Positions 16,001 to 21,460 of a stretch of 21,460 nucleotides of DNA are shown here, one piece after another. The notes beneath the pieces were generated by a model. The model was not told the origin of the DNA, searched no databases, and saw only the letters and a list, made by a program, of their open reading frames with translations. Source of the DNA: Anaerolineales bacterium (GTDB lineage: Bacteria > Chloroflexota > Anaerolineae > Promineifilales > Promineifilaceae); contig JAGQGA010000022.1 of assembly GCA_020432595.1 (NCBI GenBank), positions 1-21,460 of the forward strand. The letters are read 5' to 3'. The translations under genes were made by a program, and so were the position numbers. Every line of letters begins with the position of its first letter. Within the stretch, counting starts at the first letter, position 1.

Positions 16001-18183
16001 CAGGTGACATGATGAGTGATATGCTGCTAGACCGCGCTAAAGATATGCCAACACCTGACGGGTATAAGGCTATCGAATCTGAAGTTGATTTTCTTCGATT
16101 TGCCATCGGTGGTATGCCTCTGTTAGTGCGTGGGGAAAGTCTATGCCAATGGGCTGAAACGTTTTGTAACGGCCGTCGCATCCCCTACCGTGAACTACTA
16201 TCGCCTACCCAAATGCTGCGAGAGCTTGTACCCAGCCTAAGAGAAGCCGAAGCGCAAGCAATTCGCGCTGTTCTGCCTGACCAACTTGCAACTAGGCTAC
16301 AGCAACTGAACCTGACTGGTCTATTACAAGCCCTGTTCCCTAATGCCTTATGGGAGGAACGGCCGTCCATTACCCATGCTGCTGACTGGTTGCTGTGGTT
16401 GTACGAAAAGACCCCAGACAGTGTATTTGAGCCGCTGTTTGCCGAAAACGGCCGTCGCTGGCAACGCGACATAGACAACGCAACCCACACTCTCTATGAT
16501 GCTACCAACGCTGTCAGCGCTTGCCACCTACTTGAACGCTGGCTTGGCCTCCCCCACGATCCCGTCTTCATAGAATTGGGCGTGTTCCCCCACACATTGC
16601 CAGAACGCCTACGCACCCATGCCACCAACATCCTGAAAGACCAGATCATCACCAAACATGGCACGCTCATCGGTGAACTGGAAACGCAGCCAGTTCCACT
16701 CGATTTACGACGCCTGACCGCCCAGGAAACCGTCAATTACCTAATTCACAACCCACGCGACCTCACCCCCAATTTGCGGGATCAACTTACCCCGTATCTG
16801 ACGCAGGATGAGCAAAATTGCGTCTTGGCGTTGATGCCCCCTGCCATGCCGGAATTGCCCCCTGAGCAGCCAGAAGCCGTGCTAGATTGGTTCCGCCACC
16901 AATACATGCCTGCACGCCAATGGCAATCCACGCATGGCTCAGATGCCGAGAGCGAGAAAATCAGTACTACCGCCGAGCAATTTGCCCAGTGGTATCTGCA
17001 TGAATACCCTCGCGCCTTGAACGGCGGTTGGCTGCAACAGCATCTTAGCTTCAATCGCGCCGCATCGAATCAGCAACAAAAGTCACACATCACGCTTTAC
17101 CTTGTCCTGGATGGACTGCACGTCTTAGATGCCAGGCGGCTGCTTGACTATCTGCATCAGGAAACCAAACGGCTTACCGTCTGGGAAGATGGGCTGGTCT
17201 TCACCCCGCTACCCACCATTACCGAAGTATGCAAGCCGGCTCTGTTCGCCGGTGTGCCCCCAAAACTAGCGCATGACGTCGCTGCATTAGGCATCATCGT
17301 ACCAGAAAAAGAAAATCCGGCCGAAAAATTGAGCGGCGCATCCCCCGGTGAGTTTTATCTTTGGCGCATTTTGGAGCCAGATAGCACTTACCACAAACAA
17401 AATAGTTCGGCCACACTGCACGAGGAAATTAAAGGGCGGTTGTCGAGCATCGCCAGCAAAATCACCGCCATGGTCAATCAGGTTCCGGTAGAATTACCCT
17501 TACGCCTGATTATCACCACGGATCACGGCCGCTTACTAGCTAAGGCTACCCGCGTCCTGAACGTGCCAGCCGAAATGCAAAGCCAGGGGCGTGCCGCGCT
17601 TGGCGTGTCCAGACGGCAGTTTGATGAGCGCGGTTTTCTCATTGAGGATGATATTGTCTACCTCCATGCAGCGCGTTTTGGTCTATCTACCGATGCCGCC
17701 GTTTCCCTCAGAGGCGACACCTTCCGCACCAACGATGGCAAAACAGGTAGCGAGTGGTATCCGCATGGCGGCTTGTACCCTGAAGAAGTCATTGTACCAT
17801 GGATCGAACTGGTGCGGGATGCAACCATGCCAGCCGTTACTGTTACCCTTAGGGGTAGTGGGCAGGCCGGGCAAAGCGGCCAATTTATCCTGCAATTGCG
17901 TAACCCAGGTGATATATCGGTAACGGCCGTTGCGCTCTCCCTCCTGATCGCCGGACAACCCTTCAAACTGCCAATCAACCAAGCTATAACGCCCTACAGC
18001 GAACAAACTTTCACCTTAAGTTGGTCATCCTGGTTAAAGAGAGCTGAAGTCAGTCAAACCACTGTCACCCTCAGCCTGCAACTGCCTAATGGCCTTTCCT
18101 TTACCGTCCCCATCGCTAATCCTGAAATAGAAAGTATCGAGATGTATCGGCGCGACAACAACTTAGGAGACCTGGACCTATGA
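15997..18183 (+). CDS. pglZ: PglZ, alkaline-phosphatase-superfamily BREX protein
   Basis: A 728-aa protein with the PglZ domain in the middle. A metal-binding strand YLVLDGLHVLDARRLL (D372) is followed by the TPLPTIT stretch, where the alkaline-phosphatase-type Thr is expected (T407 or T409), and ITTDHGRLL (D509, H510). PglZ occurs in all BREX types; its enzymatic activity is not settled, but metal-dependent nuclease or phosphatase activity is reported in the family. After ~605 comes a Thr/Ser-rich beta-sandwich-like tail (VTVTLRGSG... to ...SLQLPNGLSFTVPI), perhaps for partner binding. I chose the GTG at 15997 because it overlaps the brxC stop as GTGA and has AGGAGG (15987-15992) at ideal spacing; ATGs at 16009 and 16012 are less well placed. 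It ends in an ATGA overlap with brxL. Confidence 0.9.
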   Translation: MTGDMMSDMLLDRAKDMPTPDGYKAIESEVDFLRFAIGGMPLLVRGESLCQWAETFCNGRRIPYRELLSPTQMLRELVPSLREAEAQAIRAVLPDQLATRLQQLNLTGLLQALFPNALWEERPSITHAADWLLWLYEKTPDSVFEPLFAENGRRWQRDIDNATHTLYDATNAVSACHLLERWLGLPHDPVFIELGVFPHTLPERLRTHATNILKDQIITKHGTLIGELETQPVPLDLRRLTAQETVNYLIHNPRDLTPNLRDQLTPYLTQDEQNCVLALMPPAMPELPPEQPEAVLDWFRHQYMPARQWQSTHGSDAESEKISTTAEQFAQWYLHEYPRALNGGWLQQHLSFNRAASNQQQKSHITLYLVLDGLHVLDARRLLDYLHQETKRLTVWEDGLVFTPLPTITEVCKPALFAGVPPKLAHDVAALGIIVPEKENPAEKLSGASPGEFYLWRILEPDSTYHKQNSSATLHEEIKGRLSSIASKITAMVNQVPVELPLRLIITTDHGRLLAKATRVLNVPAEMQSQGRAALGVSRRQFDERGFLIEDDIVYLHAARFGLSTDAAVSLRGDTFRTNDGKTGSEWYPHGGLYPEEVIVPWIELVRDATMPAVTVTLRGSGQAGQSGQFILQLRNPGDISVTAVALSLLIAGQPFKLPINQAITPYSEQTFTLSWSSWLKRAEVSQTTVTLSLQLPNGLSFTVPIANPEIESIEMYRRDNNLGDLDL

Positions 18184-19643
18184 GCCTATTCGATAGCACG
18201 ACAATGGATGATCCCGCCGAAACCGCAACAAGTAAACGAGACGATAAAGTTCTCTCTGTGTTTGGCAACCTGGCAATTGACAAACGCCGCCTGCCCATGA
18301 GCCAACTGCAAAAACGAGGCGTTCCGGCCTATGTCGCCGAATGGGTGCTAGACAGCATCGTGCCTGGACAAGGCCCGCTGACAGAAGCCGAAGCCGCCAA
18401 AGTCCAAGCATGGGCCAATAAATTTATCCCTGGGCCTGGTGATGCCAATTTGCTTAAAAACCGCCTCATGAGCGGTGAATTGGTCAAGGTGCTGAACCCT
18501 GTACAAGTTGAAATCGAACTGACGCGCAAGCGGCAAGATCGGGTTGCCAAACTCAGTCTCTTAGGCATTCATGATGGGGTTATTGGTGAAGGGATCATTG
18601 ATGCTTACCCTGACTTATTACAACAAGGCATGTGGGGTGTTGTTGAACTCATTCACACCCAAGAAGGGATTACTCTCAGCAACTTCCGCCCAATGCAAGC
18701 GACGGTAAACCTACAATTGTATAAAGAGGCTCGCCGTCGCTTTACCCTAGACGAATGGCGTGAATTGATGCTCATATCCATGGGTTACAATCCGAAGGCT
18801 TTCAACCTTGATGAACAGCTTTTGCTCCTGTGTCGGCTATTGCCTTTGGTGCAAAAAAACATGCACATGATAGAACTCGCGCCGAAGGGGACAGGCAAAA
18901 GCTACATTTATGAAAATGTTAGCCCCTCAGTGCGCCTAGTCAGTGGGGGCAACATCTCCCCTGCTGTACTATTTGTCAACAATCAGTCAGGGCAATGGGG
19001 ATTATTGGCTCGTTTTGCCGTCGTCGTGCTAGATGAAGTACAAACGCTGCGCTTTGAGAAGCCAGAGGAAATTATCGGTGGCCTAAAAGGATTCTTAGCC
19101 AATGGGCGACTCACTCGCGGCGGTTTACACGAAACAGCCAGCGATTGCGGCCTAGTCATGCTGGCAAATATCAAGCTCGACAGCCAGCAAAAACCCCTAC
19201 ACAATCTGTTTATTCAAGAATTGCCATCATTCTTGCAAGAAACAGCCTTTTTGGATCGCATCCGCGCCCTGATTCCTGGTTGGGAAATCCGCAAGTTAAG
19301 CGGAGAATGTTTTGCACGGGGTGTCGGCCTCAAGTCCGACTTCTTTGGCGATGCCTTACTATCGCTGCGCGACGACTTGGAACACGACCAACGGGCAGCA
19401 CGGCGCATTGAGCTACTGGGGGATCGCGTCTACAAGCGTAACGAGGACGCTGTACATGCTATTGCCAGCGGAATGCTCAAGATCCTCTTCCCACATGGAC
19501 AGGTATCGCGGACAGAGTTTGAGCAATATTGTGTAAAACCTGCCCGCCATTTGCGGCAATTAGTGTGGAATCAACTGCAAATCCTAGACGGGGAGTACCG
19601 TCAATACGAAAATTTGATTCGCTACCAAATTTTGGATGAGTAA
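18180..19643 (+). CDS. brxL: BrxL, short form (AAA+ Lon-related BREX protein)
   Basis: A 487-aa protein beginning in an ATGA overlap with pglZ and preceded by TAGGAGA. It has the BrxL layout: an N-terminal DNA-binding-like region, FTLDEWRELMLISMGYNP, then an AAA+ core with Walker A PKGTGKS (235-241), Walker B VVVLDEV (D285, E286) and FLDRIRALIPGWE near the arginine-finger region. BrxL in type 1 systems is ~680 aa and ends in a Lon-like domain; here the protein stops soon after the AAA+ core and a helical segment (EDAVHAIASGMLKILFPHG), so no Lon-type catalytic serine-lysine domain is present. In type 1 BREX, BrxL is needed for phage exclusion but not for modification. It shares TAATG with the next gene. 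The short form is known in this family, so truncation is not implied. Confidence 0.9.
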   Translation: MSLFDSTTMDDPAETATSKRDDKVLSVFGNLAIDKRRLPMSQLQKRGVPAYVAEWVLDSIVPGQGPLTEAEAAKVQAWANKFIPGPGDANLLKNRLMSGELVKVLNPVQVEIELTRKRQDRVAKLSLLGIHDGVIGEGIIDAYPDLLQQGMWGVVELIHTQEGITLSNFRPMQATVNLQLYKEARRRFTLDEWRELMLISMGYNPKAFNLDEQLLLLCRLLPLVQKNMHMIELAPKGTGKSYIYENVSPSVRLVSGGNISPAVLFVNNQSGQWGLLARFAVVVLDEVQTLRFEKPEEIIGGLKGFLANGRLTRGGLHETASDCGLVMLANIKLDSQQKPLHNLFIQELPSFLQETAFLDRIRALIPGWEIRKLSGECFARGVGLKSDFFGDALLSLRDDLEHDQRAARRIELLGDRVYKRNEDAVHAIASGMLKILFPHGQVSRTEFEQYCVKPARHLRQLVWNQLQILDGEYRQYENLIRYQILDE

Positions 19644-20830
19644 TGTTACATCTCGACAACCCAATTTATCTGGACAATAACGCCACCACACGATGCGATC
19701 CGGCCGTTGTTGCAGCAATGCTGCCTTACTTCTCCGAATGGTATGGCAATGCTGCAACTGGATTGCACCCATTAGGGCGCAAAGCAGCCCGCGCCATAGA
19801 GGTTGCCCGCGAACAAACGGCCGTTTTGCTTAACGCCCATCCTACTGAGATTATCTTCACCAGTGGAGCTACCGAAAGCAACAATCTGGCTATTCTAGGG
19901 CTTGGTCGTAGAGCGGTAGGAAGCCAGCGGAAACGGATTGTGACAACATCTGTCGAACACAAGGCCGTCCTCGAACCTTGCTACGCTTTGGCCTCCTTGG
20001 GTTACGAAACCATAGTCCTACCAGTAGATAGTGCAGGACTGGTAGATATTTCAGCAGCACAAGATGCTATTAATGAAAACACACTATTTGTAACAATACA
20101 AGCGGCAAACAACGAAATCGGCACATTGCAGCCTGTGTCACAACTTGCGTCACTGTCCCATGCCGTTGGTGCATTGATCCATTGTGATGCTGCCCAAGCT
20201 GTCGGGAAAATTCCAGTTGACGTTCTTGCGTGGAATGTAGACCTTCTCTCTCTCAGTGCTCATAAGTTTTATGGACCCAAAGGTGTTGGAGCCCTCTATA
20301 TCCGCAACGGCCCCCGAACCATTCCCCTAGAACCTCTCACTTATGGCGGTGGACAAGAACACGCTGTGCGCTCCGGCACCTCTAATGTCTCCGGACTCGT
20401 TGGGTTAGGCGTAGCAGCACAGCTATGTATGACCCTCCTACCTGAGGAAAGCCAACGAATCAGAGCCATGCGTGACAATTTAGAATCGCAACTATTATCC
20501 AATATACCTGCTGTTTGGGTCAACGGAGCAAATGCAGAACGCCTCCCCAATACCCTCAGCCTCACGATCCCGAATGCTGAAGCTGATGCACTTTTACTTA
20601 ACCTGCCAGGAATCATGCTAGGAACGGGGGCAGCTTGCTCAACAGGGACATTGGAACCTTCTCATGTCTTACAAGCCATAGGTCTAAGTCGCTCTGATGC
20701 TGGATCAACAATCCGTTTAAGCCTCGGTAGATTTAACTCAGCAGAAGAACTCGCGCTAATTGTGATCAAAATTGCACAAGCTATAGATATTTACAGGACA
20801 CAAAACCTTCATCTTTTATCTAGTACATAA
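19643..20830 (+). CDS. cysteine desulfurase (NifS/IscS/DndA-type, PLP-dependent)
   Basis: A 395-aa cytosolic enzyme that removes sulfur from L-cysteine as an enzyme persulfide, giving alanine. Visible parts: YLDNNATTRCDP at the N-terminus, FTSGATESNNLAILGL, the cofactor-binding lysine in SLSAHKFYGPKGVGALY (K208), and the persulfide cysteine in GTGAACSTGTLEPSHVLQAI (C332). Length and motifs are those of class I enzymes. The start codon shares one base with the brxL stop (TAATG), so it belongs to the operon; no iscU, iscR or tRNA-thiolation gene is nearby. In Dnd systems DndA, and in Ssp systems SspA, are such desulfurases and feed DndC or SspD. Here BrxP is the natural partner, which is the main reason to infer sulfur chemistry. 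A general Fe-S supply role for BrxP's cluster is an alternative. Confidence 0.92.
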   Translation: MLHLDNPIYLDNNATTRCDPAVVAAMLPYFSEWYGNAATGLHPLGRKAARAIEVAREQTAVLLNAHPTEIIFTSGATESNNLAILGLGRRAVGSQRKRIVTTSVEHKAVLEPCYALASLGYETIVLPVDSAGLVDISAAQDAINENTLFVTIQAANNEIGTLQPVSQLASLSHAVGALIHCDAAQAVGKIPVDVLAWNVDLLSLSAHKFYGPKGVGALYIRNGPRTIPLEPLTYGGGQEHAVRSGTSNVSGLVGLGVAAQLCMTLLPEESQRIRAMRDNLESQLLSNIPAVWVNGANAERLPNTLSLTIPNAEADALLLNLPGIMLGTGAACSTGTLEPSHVLQAIGLSRSDAGSTIRLSLGRFNSAEELALIVIKIAQAIDIYRTQNLHLLSST

Positions 20831-21006
20831 AACCCCGTTTCTGAAAAGCATGCTATGCAGAGGTGGAGGAATTAACGGCCGTTTGGCAAGAACTACAAAA
20901 CTAAAACCCACACCCAACGAGTTTGAACTTTCAGAAATTGGCGACTCGGTTAACCTTCAATCTCCCACCTTATTTTTGTAGGTAGTAGTGCATTAAACCG
21001 TGAACA
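20831..21006. other. short gap holding the right direct repeat; no gene seen
   Basis: Between the desulfurase stop and the transposase stop there is no convincing gene and no clear hairpin terminator with a T-run. The 41-bp repeat and its in-frame stop lie at 20854-20907. The rest (20910-21006) may contain the end of the insertion element to the right, but the terminal inverted repeat cannot be identified without the other end. Confidence 0.6.
20854..20894 (+). repeat. right copy of 41-bp direct repeat (attR-like remnant of ABC-F 3' end)
   Basis: It matches 3662-3702 at 40 of 41 positions. Read in the same frame it gives YAEVEELTAVWQEL followed by QN and a TAA stop, where the intact gene ends NG and TAA. 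Nothing upstream of 20854 resembles the ABC-F gene. It is therefore a detached gene tail, not a gene. Confidence 0.8.
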
Positions 21007-21460
21007 TTAACACCACCTATCAATAAGTGCTTGCACCGCTTTGGACGGCCGCCCACGCTTTTTAGGCGGTTGCCAACGAGGCGGAGGCAATCGATAGGTC
21101 AACAGCTCTTGATAAGACCAAATGTGGTCAGTCAAGCCAGCGGCAAGAGCTGGGGTGCGCTGAATCCAGCGATGTGCAAACGATCCCAATGCTATCTTGA
21201 TACGGAGCGACTTGTGCGGGTCACAGAAATTGTAGAAGCAGCCAACGATGTACATGCCAGCCTCCAGCGTCTCAACTTGATGAATGATCATCCGGCTGCG
21301 ACGCGAAAGCCAGGCGAGGCGCTGTCTGAAAGTGGCGTTGAGACGCTCAATGTAAGCTGTGTTGAGAACGCCGCTGAATCCTTTGTCAAATAACACCCGC
21401 AAATGTACCACCCATTTACGGCAATAGTGTGCCACCCGTTTACGGCCATGATGTACCAGC
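21007..21460 (-). CDS. DDE-type transposase, partial (C-terminal part; start beyond window edge)
   Basis: The minus-strand frame is open from the window edge to a TAA at 21009, about 150 residues. The segment NTAYIERLNATFRQRLAWLS is the YIER-LNATFR block around the catalytic Glu seen in DDE transposases, followed by EAGMYIVGCFYNFCDPHKSL and a basic proline-rich tail (PPPRWQPPKKRGRPSKAVQ). A GTG at 21435 is not the true start because the frame stays open upstream (HHGRKRVAHYC). The IS family is not certain. It points toward the defence operon and lies just outside the right 41-bp repeat. Confidence 0.8.
   Translation of the reverse strand, partial: LVHHGRKRVAHYCRKWVVHLRVLFDKGFSGVLNTAYIERLNATFRQRLAWLSRRSRMIIHQVETLEAGMYIVGCFYNFCDPHKSLRIKIALGSFAHRWIQRTPALAAGLTDHIWSYQELLTYRLPPPRWQPPKKRGRPSKAVQALIDRWC

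Larger units (their letters stand above)
321..20882. repeat. dispersed palindrome ACGGCCGT (19 copies)
   Basis: Eight-base palindromes start at 321, 2034, 2252, 3482, 3683, 4797, 5132, 7382, 7691, 8051, 8424, 13464, 13934, 16169, 16359, 16448, 17923, 19817 and 20875. Eleven of them extend to AACGGCCGTT. Chance in 21.46 kb with equal bases would be about 0.3 copies of the 8-mer and 0.02 of the 10-mer. All but one are inside genes, most often read as Thr-Ala-Val or Asn-Gly-Arg. Confidence 0.9.
3703..20894. mobile_element. candidate genomic island carrying the type 4 BREX-like operon
   Basis: The segment is bounded by the two 41-bp direct repeats, contains only the nine-gene operon plus its leader, has visibly lower GC than the ABC-F and acetyltransferase genes to its left, and is followed by a transposase fragment at 21007. 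No integrase or recombinase gene is present in the segment, so the mechanism is unknown. It could be a site-specific island whose integrase is lost or acts in trans, or homologous exchange using the repeated gene end. The exact borders are inferred. Confidence 0.45.

Noticed and set aside
16009..16011. ATG as the pglZ start
   Set aside because: The GTG at 15997 overlaps the brxC stop as GTGA and has AGGAGG at ideal spacing; the ATG does not.
4108..20830. Complete Dnd (DndABCDE/FGH) or SspABCD phosphorothioation system
   Set aside because: Only the desulfurase and the DndC-family protein are present; no DndB, DndD, DndE, DndFGH or SspB nickase pattern was recognised.
4108..20830. Canonical type 1 or type 2 BREX
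   Set aside because: There is no PglX adenine methyltransferase motif (NPPY) and no PglW kinase; the PAPS-reductase gene points to type 4.
20941..21020. Hairpin TAGGTAGTAGTG / CACCACCTA as a terminator or IS end
   Set aside because: Pairing is imperfect, there is no T-run, and the other IS end is outside the window, so neither role can be supported.
1..21460. CRISPR array, tRNA or rRNA genes
   Set aside because: No regularly spaced direct repeats and no tRNA or rRNA signatures were seen on reading both strands by eye; a tRNAscan or covariance search was not possible.

Overview
The window is bacterial DNA with closely packed, Shine-Dalgarno-led genes. Its core is a 16.7-kb, nine-gene, same-strand operon that looks like a type 4 BREX (phage-exclusion) system combined with sulfur-transfer genes. 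No rRNA, tRNA or CRISPR array was seen. The host cannot be named from the sequence. A dispersed palindrome, AACGGCCGTT, occurs in almost every gene; my weak guess is Chloroflexota.

Layout. (1) 1-3712 is GC-rich chromosomal backbone: a partial DUF6398-type gene on the minus strand, a two-domain GNAT acetyltransferase, a double-hairpin repeat, and a complete ABC-F ATPase. (2) 3713-4107 is a gene-poor leader with three inverted repeats, probably carrying the regulatory signals of the operon. (3) 4108-20830 is the defence operon: DUF4007 protein, large P-loop ATPase, BrxP-like PAPS-reductase/DndC-family protein, second DUF4007 protein, small unknown protein, very large BrxC/PglY-like ATPase, PglZ, short BrxL, cysteine desulfurase. 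Several junctions overlap (8 nt, 11 nt, 14 nt, GTGA, ATGA, TAATG), which points to coupled translation. (4) 20831-21006 holds a 41-bp copy of the 3' end of the ABC-F gene. (5) 21007-21460 is the C-terminal part of a DDE-type transposase on the minus strand.

How the genes may work together. PglZ, BrxL and BrxC-like proteins define BREX. There is no PglX-type methyltransferase. Instead there is a DndC/PAPS-reductase-family protein with paired cysteines and, at the end of the operon, a cysteine desulfurase. By analogy with DndA/DndC and SspA/SspD, the desulfurase would mobilise sulfur for BrxP, and a sulfur mark (possibly phosphorothioate) could replace methylation as the self signal. The chemistry is an inference, not something the sequence proves. 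DndB, DndD, DndE, DndFGH and SspB homologues are not recognisable here.

The most informative structural observation is that the operon lies between two 41-bp direct repeats (40/41 identical). The left one is the last codons of the intact ABC-F gene. The right one preserves the same reading frame and a stop codon. This is what integration of an island into the 3' end of a gene, or recombination at that end, would leave behind.
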